Under the pieces are notes generated by a model. It had not been told where the DNA came from. It saw only the letters and a program-made list of their open reading frames with translations, and searched no databases. Both the position numbers and the translations under genes were made by a program. A stretch of 64,000 nt of DNA from Kribbella flavida DSM 17836 (GTDB lineage: Bacteria; Actinomycetota; Actinomycetes; Propionibacteriales; Kribbellaceae), in the NCBI RefSeq assembly GCF_000024345.1, contig NC_013729.1, forward strand, positions 3,100,001 through 3,164,000. The letters are read 5' to 3'. Shown piece by piece: positions 41,751-51,115 of the stretch (position 1 is its first letter; every line of letters begins with the position of its first letter).

Positions 41751-43502
41751 ATGGAGCTTTCGACCCGTGCATCCCTCCGGGACGCCGTCCGAACCGCCGG
41801 CGAGTCGCTGACCGACGCCGCGACCGGTACGCCGCGGTGGTTGGTGATCTCCGCCGCCTTGCTGCTGGCTCAAGCCGTGCTGCCCGGCGCACAGGTCGTG
41901 CTGCTGGAGCGGGTGGTGGAGATGCTGTCGGAGGGCCGTACGAGCTGGGCGCCGTTGCTGGGGCTGACTGCGGTGGTGGGCCTGATGTACCCGCTGGGCC
42001 AGGTCGCGCTCGCGGCGACCCAGCGGATGGCGTTGCGGCTGCGGCTGCAGTACCGCACCGAATTGGCCTACGCGGCCGCGCGGCTCCCGCCCAGCCGGTT
42101 GGCTCGGCCTGATGTGACGACGGACCTGGAAGCCAGTCAGAACGCGACGACGGCGATGGACGGCGTGGCCGGCCGGACGTTGCAGGTGCTCGGCGCCGCG
42201 GTGACAGCGGTGGTGCTCTGCGCGGTGGTGTGGCAGATCAACCCGCTGTCCGGCCTGCTCGTCGCCGCCGCGCTGGTGCCGACCGTGCTCGCGTTCACCG
42301 CGATCGCGCGGATGGAGGCCCGCGGCTGGCCCGACGTCGCTGCGGCGGACCGCCGCGCGGCGTACGCGACGGAGCAGCTGGTGCAGCAGCGCTCGGGGAC
42401 CGAGCTGGCCGTGCTGGGTTCCGGACGGAAGGTTGCCGCCCTGGTGGGGCTCCGGCGAGGCGCGGCGACAACGGTGCTGGATCGCATGGTCGGCAAGGCG
42501 ATGCTCTGGGAACTCGCGGCCGCGCTCGCGACCGCCGTACTGTTCGGTGCCGCACTGGTCGCACTCGTGGCCGGTGGAGCCTCCGGCGCCGGAGCCGCCG
42601 CGGCGGTCGCCGGCACGATCTCCGGGCTGAACGCGATCCGGCTGTGCGGCTACGCCTTCGGCACCATCATCACGGCGGCTCCGCAGGCGCGGATCTACCG
42701 GCGGTTCGTGGCGTCCGTGCCGGCGTCCGTGCCGCAGACCGTGGTCCGCGACGTCGGGTCGGTCTGCCTGGAGAACGTCGGGTTCAGCTACCCCGGAGCT
42801 GATCAGGAGGCGCTGCGGGGCGTGTCGATCAGGGCAGAGCGGGGCGAGATGATTGCTCTGGTCGGCGTCAACGGGGCAGGTAAGACGACAGCGGTGAACG
42901 TCCTGGTCGGCATGCTGACGCCGAGCTCCGGCCGGGTGCTGATCGACGGCCGGGACGCCGCGGTGCTCAGTGAGAGCGAGCGGCTGGGGCACTTCGGGCT
43001 GCTGGTGCAGGAGTTCGGCAAGTTCGAGTTCTCCTTGCGTGAGGTGGTCGGGCTGGGGGCGCCCGGCCCGGTCGACGACGACGGCGTACGGCGGGCGCTG
43101 GTGTCGGCCGAGGCAGAGACGTTCACCCGGCGGCTGGCCGACGGTCTGAGCAGCCAGCTCGGTCAGCAGTGGGGTGGCACCGGCGTCTCCGGCGGACAGT
43201 GGCAACGGCTGGCGCTGGCCAGGATCTACTTGCGAGCGGCCGGGATCTGGATTCTCGACGAGCCGACGTCGGCGATCGACGCCGAGGCGGAGCGGGAGAT
43301 CTTCACCGAGCTCCGGCGGACCCGGCACGAGCGGATCACCATCGTGGTGTCGCACCGGGCCTGGACCTTGCGGGAGATGGACCGGATCTATGTGCTCGAC
43401 GACGGAGTGGTTGTGCAGCAGGGCCGGTACGAGCAGCTGCTCGGCGTCCGGGACGGCCGGTTCGCGCGGATCTTCGCGGGGCAGGCCCGCGGCGACGATT
43501 GA
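41751..43502 (+). CDS. ABC exporter half-transporter
   Basis: 583 residues in one chain: an N-terminal transmembrane domain of up to six helices (residues about 30-320; LVISAALLLAQAVLPGAQVVLLE, LQVLGAAVTAVVLCAVVW, LGAALVALVAGGASGAGAAAAVAG) and a C-terminal ABC domain. The latter has Walker A GVNGAGKTT, signature VSGGQWQRLALARIYL, Walker B IWILDEPTSAID and the switch VVSHR. The ABC_membrane-type exporter acts as a homodimer or with a partner. Substrate unknown; no partner gene is adjacent. ATG 41751 follows AGGGGA. Confidence 0.88.
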   Translation: MELSTRASLRDAVRTAGESLTDAATGTPRWLVISAALLLAQAVLPGAQVVLLERVVEMLSEGRTSWAPLLGLTAVVGLMYPLGQVALAATQRMALRLRLQYRTELAYAAARLPPSRLARPDVTTDLEASQNATTAMDGVAGRTLQVLGAAVTAVVLCAVVWQINPLSGLLVAAALVPTVLAFTAIARMEARGWPDVAAADRRAAYATEQLVQQRSGTELAVLGSGRKVAALVGLRRGAATTVLDRMVGKAMLWELAAALATAVLFGAALVALVAGGASGAGAAAAVAGTISGLNAIRLCGYAFGTIITAAPQARIYRRFVASVPASVPQTVVRDVGSVCLENVGFSYPGADQEALRGVSIRAERGEMIALVGVNGAGKTTAVNVLVGMLTPSSGRVLIDGRDAAVLSESERLGHFGLLVQEFGKFEFSLREVVGLGAPGPVDDDGVRRALVSAEAETFTRRLADGLSSQLGQQWGGTGVSGGQWQRLALARIYLRAAGIWILDEPTSAIDAEAEREIFTELRRTRHERITIVVSHRAWTLREMDRIYVLDDGVVVQQGRYEQLLGVRDGRFARIFAGQARGDD

Positions 43503-43665
43503 GCGCTCCGTCAAGAGCCCGGCACAGTGCGTACGCAGCCCCTTTGTGCAGTTGTGCTCGAAGTGAGAACGCAGAAACGTGACTATGGTCTGATGACTTA
43601 TCCCCGGTTCCGGCGCTAGTCTCGATGTTCCGGCCGGTGAAACGGCTAGGTGCTCTGAGGTCTTC

Positions 43666-43729
43666 GCAAGTAACGCGTGTATTACTTGCTCGCGTTTTGT
43701 TACTGACAACGTTGACATGCGCAGTAACA
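43666..43729 (+). promoter_or_regulatory. Two palindromes sharing AGTAA/TTACT before the peptide importer
   Basis: GCAAGTAA (43666-43673) and TTACTTGC (43682-43689) form a perfect 8-bp palindrome with an 8-nt centre. TGTTACTG (43698-43705) and CAGTAACA (43722-43729) form another with a 16-nt centre that itself contains CAACGTTG. They sit 65 to 128 bp upstream of the binding-protein start and probably mark a regulator site. Confidence 0.5.
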
Positions 43730-43793
43730 ACCAGCCAACATGGCGTGCACATCCGCCCGCCTAGCGGCCCTCCGCCGAGGAAGTTGGTTCGAC

Positions 43794-45407
43794 GTGCGAC
43801 GTGTGACTGGTGTTCTGGGGGCGACGCTGGGGCTCGCCCTGGTGCTCGGCGCCTGTGGAGACGGCAGCAGCAGTGGGGACGGCTCGGGAACCGGTGGCGC
43901 CAAGAGCGCGACCATCGCGATCGCCGCCGACCCGCTGGAGTACATCAACCCGCTGAACGAGAACGGCAGCCCGGGCATCCAGATCGCGATGGCGATGTGG
44001 GCCCCGCTGGTGACCACCGACCCGAACACCGGCAAGACCGTCAACGTGCTGGCCGAGTCCGTCACGCCGGACCGGACCAGCCAGACCTGGACGGTCAAGC
44101 TCAAGCCGGGCCACACGTTCCAGAACGGCCAACCCCTGACCGCCAAGGACTACGTCGACAGCTGGAACCTGACCGCGCAGGGCTCGACCGCCTGGGACAA
44201 CAACGGCTTCTTCTCCAAGGTCGAGGGCTACGAGGCGCTGAACCCGCCGACCCCGGAGGGTGCGACGCCGAAGCCGACCTCGGTGAAGACGCTCAGCGGG
44301 CTCAAGCTGGTCGACGAGCTGACCTTCACGGTGAAGTTGAAGGTGCCGTTCTCCCAGTTCGGGCTGACCCTGCAGTACCTCGGCCTGGCGCCGCTGCCGG
44401 AGGAGGTCCGGAAGAACCCGGACGCCTACAAGCGCAAGCCGATCGGCAACGGCCCGTACAAGCTGGCCGCCGACTGGAACCCCGGTGACGACATCAAGCT
44501 GGCCAAGTGGGACGGCTACAAGGGCCCGAACCCGCCGGAGGCTGACGCGCTGACGTACCGGTTCATCCCGAACGCCGACACGGCGTACAACGAGTTCCTG
44601 GCCGGCACCGTCGACTTCGTGGACGTGCCGTCGACCAAGATCAAGACGTTCAAGACCGACGCGCCGGACCAGTGGGTGACTGCGGAGAGTTCCGGCGCCA
44701 ACTACCTGGTCATCCCGGCCTGGGACCAGCGGTTCAAGAACCCGAAGCTGCGGCACGCGTTCTCGATGGCGATCGACCGGAAGGCCTACGGCGACCTGGT
44801 CGGTCTGGCCACCCCGGCGAACGGGCTGATCGCGCCGGACATCAACGGCTACCGCGCCGACGCCTGCAAGTACTGCACCTTCGACGCGACCAAGGCCAAG
44901 CAGCTGCTGCAGGAGGCCGGCGGCTTCTCCGGCCCGGTGAACATCAACTACAACACCAGCTCGGCGACCGGCCAGATCTTCGCCGAGGCGATCGGCAACA
45001 TGCTGCGGCAGAACCTCGGCCTCGAGGTGAAGTACACCGGCAAGCAGGGCTCGGAGATCGGCGAGCTGGCCGACACCCGCAAGCTGGACGGCCTGCGGTT
45101 CAGCGGCTGGGGTCACGACTACCCGTCGATCGAGGACTACCTGACGCCGATGTTCAAGTCCACCGGCGACGCCAACTTCTCCGGCTACAGCAACCCCGCC
45201 CTCGACCAGGTGCTGGCCAAGGGTGACTCCGAGCCGGACCCGGACAAGGCGATCAAGCTGTACCAGGAGGCCGAGGACATCGCGCTGGAGGACATGCCGC
45301 TGATTCCGCTGATCCACAAGCAGAACGCGTACCTGCACTCGGCCAAGATCGAGCCCCGGGTGTCGAAGTACACCGGCGTCTCGGCGCTCTACGCCACGTT
45401 CAAGTGA
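43794..45407 (+). CDS. Peptide/nickel-type ABC transporter substrate-binding lipoprotein
   Basis: About 537 residues from the GTG at 43794, chosen because it begins right before the lipoprotein signal VLGATLGLALVLGAC and has a GAGGAAG ribosome-binding site; ATG 43740 is upstream and gives a less typical signal. The mature part is a solute-binding protein family 5 (SBP_bac_5) fold: VTPDRTSQTWTVKLKPGHTFQNGQPLTAKDYVDSW, LKHAFSM-like RHAFSMAIDRKAYGDLV and KLYQEAEDIALEDMPLIPL. It captures oligopeptides or similar ligands outside the cell. First gene of a five-gene importer operon. Confidence 0.9.
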   Translation: MRRVTGVLGATLGLALVLGACGDGSSSGDGSGTGGAKSATIAIAADPLEYINPLNENGSPGIQIAMAMWAPLVTTDPNTGKTVNVLAESVTPDRTSQTWTVKLKPGHTFQNGQPLTAKDYVDSWNLTAQGSTAWDNNGFFSKVEGYEALNPPTPEGATPKPTSVKTLSGLKLVDELTFTVKLKVPFSQFGLTLQYLGLAPLPEEVRKNPDAYKRKPIGNGPYKLAADWNPGDDIKLAKWDGYKGPNPPEADALTYRFIPNADTAYNEFLAGTVDFVDVPSTKIKTFKTDAPDQWVTAESSGANYLVIPAWDQRFKNPKLRHAFSMAIDRKAYGDLVGLATPANGLIAPDINGYRADACKYCTFDATKAKQLLQEAGGFSGPVNINYNTSSATGQIFAEAIGNMLRQNLGLEVKYTGKQGSEIGELADTRKLDGLRFSGWGHDYPSIEDYLTPMFKSTGDANFSGYSNPALDQVLAKGDSEPDPDKAIKLYQEAEDIALEDMPLIPLIHKQNAYLHSAKIEPRVSKYTGVSALYATFK

Positions 45408-46330
45408 TCCGGTTCGTCCTGCGCCGCGGACTCGCGGCCATCCCGATCGGCCTGATCGTCACGCTGGGGGTCTTCGCGCTCGTCTTCGCGATGCCCGGGG
45501 ACCCCCTGCGCGAAATGGCCGGCGACAAGCCGATCCCGGCCGCGGTGCTGGCGGCGAAGCGCGCCCAGTTCCACCTGGACCAGCCGTTCATCGTGCAGTA
45601 CCTGCTGTCGATGAAGGACATCCTGACCGGCAACTTCGGCACGACGTTCGCCGGCGCGGACATCGCCGACCAGTTGCGGCTCCGGATTCCGGTGACGCTG
45701 AAGCTCACCCTGCTGGCGAACGCGGTCCAGTGGACGCTGGGCCTGTTCTTCGGCATCTACGCCGGGTTCAAGCGCAACGGGCTGATCGACCGGTCGCTGC
45801 TCCTGGTCACGTTGGTGCTGCTCGCCGTACCGGGGCTGGTGGCGTACTTCGCGGCGCAGTACGTGTTCGGGGTGGAACTCAAGTGGTTCCCGGTGTCGGG
45901 TGTGCTGGAGGGCTTCCCGCGCTCGTACCTGCTGCCCGCACTGGTGATCGGCCTGCTCGGGTTCGCGGGGCTGGCCCGGCTGATGCGGACGTCGATCGTG
46001 GAGACGGTGAACGCCGACTTCGTGAAGACCGCCCGGGCCAAGGGCCTGGGGGAGCAGCGGGTGCTGTGGCGGCACATCCTGCCGAACGCGCTGCTGCCGG
46101 TGGTGACGTTCATCGGGATCGACCTGGCCGGCATGTTCGGCGGGGCGATCATCACCGAGAGCATCTTCAACCTGCCTGGGCTCGGCCAGTTCATGTTCCA
46201 GGCGATCAAGCTGAAGGAAGGTGGTGTCGTGGTGCTGCTGTCGACCCTGGCGTTCGTCTCCTTCATCGTGATCAACCTGCTCGTCGACATCCTGTACGGC
46301 CTGCTCGACCCGCGGGTGCGCAATGTCTGA
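45404..46330 (+). CDS. dppB: Peptide ABC transporter permease, DppB type
   Basis: 308 residues from the GTG overlapping the binding-protein stop. N-terminal membrane anchor IRFVLRRGLAAIPIGLIVTLGVFALVFAMPGDP is typical of DppB/OppB. The EAA-type loop VKTARAKGLGEQRVLWRHILPNALLPVVTF contacts the ATPases. About six transmembrane segments. The gene symbol denotes family position only; the substrate could be a peptide, nickel or another small molecule. Confidence 0.9.
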   Translation: MIRFVLRRGLAAIPIGLIVTLGVFALVFAMPGDPLREMAGDKPIPAAVLAAKRAQFHLDQPFIVQYLLSMKDILTGNFGTTFAGADIADQLRLRIPVTLKLTLLANAVQWTLGLFFGIYAGFKRNGLIDRSLLLVTLVLLAVPGLVAYFAAQYVFGVELKWFPVSGVLEGFPRSYLLPALVIGLLGFAGLARLMRTSIVETVNADFVKTARAKGLGEQRVLWRHILPNALLPVVTFIGIDLAGMFGGAIITESIFNLPGLGQFMFQAIKLKEGGVVVLLSTLAFVSFIVINLLVDILYGLLDPRVRNV

Positions 46331-47219
46331 GGTCCAGGCGGTCGTCAGCGCCGAGGCGCAGGACCTCGGGGACGGCCGGGCGCTGTCGAACCGGGAACTG
46401 CTGCGGGCGCTGCTGCGCAAACCGCAGTTCGTGCTCTGCTCGTTGCTGCTGCTGGTGTTCTTCACGATGGCGGCGTTCCCGAAGCTGTTCACCTCGGTCG
46501 ACCCGCGGTTCTGCGAGCTGGCCAAGAGCCGGCAGCCGCGCAGCGACGGGCACCCTTTCGGCTACGACATCCAGGGCTGCGACTACTTCGCGAACGTCGT
46601 GCACGGGGCCCGGCCGTCGGTGCTGGTCAGCATCATCGCCAGCTTCGGCATCTTCGTGCTGGCCGGCGGCCTCGGCCTGCTCGCCGGGTACTTCCCGGGC
46701 GCGGTCGACGCGCTGATCTCGCGGACGGCGGACGTGCTGTTCGCCGTGCCGGGCATCGTGATGCTGATCGTCATCCTGAACTCGGTGCCGAACCGCAGCA
46801 TCTGGGTGATCGTCGGCGTCATCCTGGTGATCGGCTGGCCGGGCGGGATGCGGCTGATGCGCTCGACGGTGTTCTCGGTCCGCAACCGCGAGTACGTGCT
46901 GGCGGCCCGGTCGATCGGGGTGCCGCCGTTGCGGATCCTGCGCAAGCACGTGTTCCCGAACGCGATGGCGCCGCTGCTGGCGATGACCACGCTCGGCATC
47001 GGCGGCATGGTCGGCCTGGAGGCGGCACTGACCTTTCTCGGCGTCGGTCTGCAGCCGCCGTCGATCTCCTGGGGCTCGCAGTTCGGGGTCGCGGCCTCGT
47101 ACCGCGACACCCCGCACCTGTTCATCTGGCCGGCGCTGTTCATCTCGACGATGACGATCTCGTTCATGATCATCGGCGACTCGATCCGCGACGCCCTCGA
47201 CCCGAAGTTGATCCGATGA
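46323..47219 (+). CDS. dppC: Peptide ABC transporter permease, DppC type
   Basis: 298 residues, overlapping dppB by 8 nt. An N-terminal cytoplasmic segment precedes the OppC_N-type helix (PQFVLCSLLLLVFFTMAAFPKLFT), then HPFGYDIQGCDYFANVVHGARPSVLVSI typical of DppC. The EAA loop is YVLAARSIGVPPLRILRKHVFPNAMAPLL. Pairs with the DppB-type permease to form the channel. Its stop overlaps the next ATG. Confidence 0.9.
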   Translation: MSEVQAVVSAEAQDLGDGRALSNRELLRALLRKPQFVLCSLLLLVFFTMAAFPKLFTSVDPRFCELAKSRQPRSDGHPFGYDIQGCDYFANVVHGARPSVLVSIIASFGIFVLAGGLGLLAGYFPGAVDALISRTADVLFAVPGIVMLIVILNSVPNRSIWVIVGVILVIGWPGGMRLMRSTVFSVRNREYVLAARSIGVPPLRILRKHVFPNAMAPLLAMTTLGIGGMVGLEAALTFLGVGLQPPSISWGSQFGVAASYRDTPHLFIWPALFISTMTISFMIIGDSIRDALDPKLIR

Positions 47220-48214
47220 AGAGCGAAGTACTGCTGCGGGTCGAGGACCTCAGCGTGGAGTTCGACACGCCGCGGGGGCCGGTCCGGGCGGTGGACGGGG
47301 TTTCCTGGCAGGTGCGGGCGGGGGAGACGCTGGCGATCCTGGGCGAGTCGGGGTCGGGCAAGAGCGTGTCCACCCAGGCGCTGACCGGGATCCTGGAGAT
47401 GCCGCCCGGGCGGATCGTGTCCGGTACGGCGAAGTACCGCGGCGACGACCTGATCACTATGTCGGTCAAGCAGCGCCGGCGGATCGTCGGGGACCGGATC
47501 ACGATGGTGTTCCAGGACTCGCTGTCGGCGCTGAACCCGGTCCAGTCGGTGGGCAGGCAGATCGCGGAGTGCTACCGGGTGCACCGCGGCCTGTCCAAGG
47601 GCGCGGCGATGAAGCGGGCCGCCGAGATGCTCGACCGGGTGCGGATCCCGGCCGCGGCCAAGCGGGTGCACGACTACCCGCACGAGTTCTCCGGCGGCAT
47701 GCGGCAGCGGGTGATGCTCGCGATGGCGCTCGCGCTGGATCCCGACGTGCTGATCGCGGACGAGCCGACGACCGCGCTGGACGTGACCGTGCAGGCGCAG
47801 ATCCTGGAGCTGATCGCGGAGCTGCAGGCCGAGCGGGACATGGGCGTCGTGCTGATCACGCACGACCTCGGCGTGGTCGCGGACGTCGCCGACAACGTGG
47901 TGGTGATGTACGCCGGCCACGTGGTCGAGCGGGCCACGACGGCCGCCGCGCTGGAGCAGCCGATGCACCCGTACACCGAGGGACTGCTCGGCTCGATGCC
48001 GTCGGCGGACCTCAAGGGCCAGGAGCTGCCGACCATTCCCGGGACGCCGCCGTCGCTGCGGGCGATCCCGTCCGGCTGCGCGTTCCGGACCCGGTGCCGG
48101 CTCGCGATCGACGAGTGCGCGCTGGAGGTGCCGCCGCTGCTGACCGTCGCCCCCGGCCGGGACGCCGCGTGCATCCGGCGGACCGGCAACGCCGTGAAGG
48201 AGACGGTCCGATGA
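47216..48214 (+). CDS. dppD: Peptide ABC transporter ATP-binding protein, DppD type
   Basis: 332 residues. ABC domain: Walker A GESGSGKS, signature [14 protein letters not shown], Walker [15 protein letters not shown] and the switch [10 protein letters not shown]. The C-terminal oligo_HPY domain carries the cysteine cluster ([16 protein letters not shown] and later CIRR) characteristic of DppD/OppD. Overlaps its partner ATPase by 4 nt. Confidence 0.93.
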   Translation: MKSEVLLRVEDLSVEFDTPRGPVRAVDGVSWQVRAGETLAILGESGSGKSVSTQALTGILEMPPGRIVSGTAKYRGDDLITMSVKQRRRIVGDRITMVFQDSLSALNPVQSVGRQIAECYRVHRGLSKGAAMKRAAEMLDRVRIPAAAKRVHDYPHEFSGGMRQRVMLAMALALDPDVLIADEPTTALDVTVQAQILELIAELQAERDMGVVLITHDLGVVADVADNVVVMYAGHVVERATTAAALEQPMHPYTEGLLGSMPSADLKGQELPTIPGTPPSLRAIPSGCAFRTRCRLAIDECALEVPPLLTVAPGRDAACIRRTGNAVKETVR

Positions 48215-49212
48215 CTGAGTTGCTGGTAGCAACAAACTTGGTGAAGCACTACGACATCAGCCCGGCGTTGTCGTTCGGGACCAAGACGCTGGTCCGCGCG
48301 GTGGACGGCGTCGATCTCGTACTGCGCAAGGGTGAGTCGCTCGGCATCGTCGGCGAGTCCGGCTGCGGCAAGTCGACGCTGGTCCGGCTGCTCGCCGCGC
48401 TGGAGAAGCCGACCGCCGGCGAGCTCTGGTACGACGGCGTCGACGTGGCCAAGCTGAAGGGCCGGGAGCTGCGGCGCTGGCGGCGCAACGTCCAGGTCGT
48501 GTTCCAGGACCCGTACTCCAGCCTGAACCCGCGGATGCGGGTCGGCGAGATCGTCGCCGAACCGCTGGACGTGCACGTGGACGTCGCGAAGGGCCTGGAC
48601 GTCCGCAAGCGGGTCCGCGAGCTGCTGGAGCTGGTCGGCCTCCGGGCCGAGGACGAGACGAAGTTCCCGCACCAGTTCTCCGGCGGGCAGCGGCAGCGGA
48701 TCGGGATCGCGCGGGCGATCGCGCTCAACCCGGACGTGCTGCTGTGCGACGAACCGGTGTCGGCGCTGGACCTGTCGGTGCAGGCCCAGGTGGTGAACCT
48801 GCTGATGCGGCTGCAGCGTGAGCTCGGGCTGAGCATCATCTTCGTCGCGCACGACCTGTCGGTGGTGCGGCACGTGTCCGACCGGGTGGCGGTGATGTAC
48901 CTCGGCAAGGTGGCGGAGCTGGGGGAGCACCACCAGGTGTACGACGTACCGGCACATCCGTACACGCAGGCGTTGCTCTCGGCCGAGCCAGGGCTGGCAC
49001 GGCAGGGCCGTCGCCGGATCGTGCTGGCCGGCGATCCGCCGTCGCCGGTGTCGCCACCGTCGGGCTGCCGGTTCCACACCCGGTGCCTGCAGGCGGAGGC
49101 GCGGTGCTCGGTCGACGTCCCGCAGTTGCGGGTGATCGAGTCCGGGCAGCACGTGGCGTGCCACTTCGCCGAACGGGCGCAGGCGGCGTACACCTCGGGC
49201 GTGCCATCCTGA
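48211..49212 (+). CDS. dppF: Peptide ABC transporter ATP-binding protein, DppF type
   Basis: 333 residues from the ATG at 48211, overlapping the previous stop. Walker [23 protein letters not shown], signature [14 protein letters not shown], Walker [15 protein letters not shown] and [11 protein letters not shown]. The C-terminal oligo_HPY cysteines ([16 protein letters not shown] ... HVACH) are present. Together with the DppD-type ATPase it powers the importer. The frame remains open upstream inside the previous gene but there is no reason to extend it. Confidence 0.93.
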   Translation: MTELLVATNLVKHYDISPALSFGTKTLVRAVDGVDLVLRKGESLGIVGESGCGKSTLVRLLAALEKPTAGELWYDGVDVAKLKGRELRRWRRNVQVVFQDPYSSLNPRMRVGEIVAEPLDVHVDVAKGLDVRKRVRELLELVGLRAEDETKFPHQFSGGQRQRIGIARAIALNPDVLLCDEPVSALDLSVQAQVVNLLMRLQRELGLSIIFVAHDLSVVRHVSDRVAVMYLGKVAELGEHHQVYDVPAHPYTQALLSAEPGLARQGRRRIVLAGDPPSPVSPPSGCRFHTRCLQAEARCSVDVPQLRVIESGQHVACHFAERAQAAYTSGVPS

Positions 49213-49217
49213 GCGGC

Positions 49218-49664
49218 GTGCAAAGCCAACTGCTGATCGAGCCGCGCCCGCGCGACGACCTCGGTCTGGTCCTGCTGCTCGATCTGGCCCTGCAGGAGCT
49301 CTTCATCCGGTACCCGGCGAGCACGTCGCACCCGGTCCACCCGGACACCTCGTTCCTGGTTGCGGGCGCCGGGGGCGACGCGGTCGGCTGTATCGGCCTG
49401 ATGCCGGTCGTGCACGGCGTCGGCGAGATCAAGCGCATGTACGTGCGCCCCGAGCACCGCGGCCGGGGTGTCGCCCGCCGCCTGATCGGCTCCGCGGAGG
49501 CCGTCGCCCGGCACCGCGGCGCCACCGCCCTCCGCCTGGCCACCGGTGTCCGCCAGCCGGAGGCCGTCAGCCTGTACGAGTCCCTCGGCTACCGGCCCAT
49601 CCCGGCGTACGGCAAGTACGTCGACGAGCCCACCGCCCTCTGCTACGCCAAGCCTCTCCCGTGA
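49218..49664 (+). CDS. GNAT-family acetyltransferase
   Basis: 148 residues from the GTG at 49218, 5 nt after the ABC ATPase stop, so it is likely co-transcribed with the importer. The acetyl-CoA-binding motif A is [23 protein letters not shown], followed by [33 protein letters not shown], typical of small-molecule or peptide N-acetyltransferases. The substrate is unknown; it might modify an imported peptide or amino compound. Confidence 0.85.
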   Translation: MQSQLLIEPRPRDDLGLVLLLDLALQELFIRYPASTSHPVHPDTSFLVAGAGGDAVGCIGLMPVVHGVGEIKRMYVRPEHRGRGVARRLIGSAEAVARHRGATALRLATGVRQPEAVSLYESLGYRPIPAYGKYVDEPTALCYAKPLP

Positions 49665-49712
49665 CCGTGCTCCCAGCGCCCGGGGTGCCGACCGGCCACT
49701 GACGGTGGGTGA

Positions 49713-50498
<786 letters not shown>

Positions 50499-50510
50499 GA
50501 TCCGCGACCG

Positions 50511-50951
50511 ATGACCAGCAAACGCGCGGCGCTCGTGATCGCGGCCGTCTTCGTCGTGTACGCCGTGCTGCTCGGCTGGCGCGGCGTGCTGCTGATCGGT
50601 ACCGGGGAGCCGGTCGCGATCGGGCTCGGGGTCGCGGTGCTGGTGATCCCGGTGGTCGGCGCGTACCTGGTCTGGCGGGAGCTGCAGTTCGGCCGCCGGA
50701 CCGAGCAGCTCGCGCACGAGCTCGACCTGGAAGGTGGCCTGCCGGTGGACGACCTGCCGCGCCGGCCCTCCGGACGGGTGGACCGGGCCGCCGCGGATGC
50801 CGCGTTCACGCAGTACAAGGTGGCGGTCGAGGCGGCGCCGGACGACTGGCGGGCCTGGTTCCGGCTCTCCACGGCGTACGACGCGGCCGGCGACCGCAAA
50901 CGGGCCCGGGCGTCGATGCGGACCGCGATCTCCCGCCACGACGGCGTCTGA
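50511..50951 (+). CDS. Small membrane protein, actinobacterial, unknown function
   Basis: 146 residues, 12 bp after dapB on the same strand. Two predicted transmembrane helices (AALVIAAVFVVYAVLLGW and VAIGLGVAVLVIPVVGAYLVW), a cytoplasmic charged linker and a C-terminal segment DDWRAWFRLSTAYDAAGDRKRARASMRTAI that resembles a tetratricopeptide unit. Membrane proteins of this shape follow dapB in related genomes. No function is known to me. Confidence 0.75.
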   Translation: MTSKRAALVIAAVFVVYAVLLGWRGVLLIGTGEPVAIGLGVAVLVIPVVGAYLVWRELQFGRRTEQLAHELDLEGGLPVDDLPRRPSGRVDRAAADAAFTQYKVAVEAAPDDWRAWFRLSTAYDAAGDRKRARASMRTAISRHDGV

Positions 50952-51115
50952 GCCCGGTCGATCAAACGATTGCGTCGGTCGCGGGCCGTGCGCGGATTCG
51001 CAGCAGTTGGGCGCGAACCGCCTCCACCGCCTGACAATCCTGCGGCGGAGAGGCTACTTTCGAGGGGTGCGCGGCGACCGCCGTGCACGGGTCGGAGACT
51101 GGGTGGAGCCGTCCT

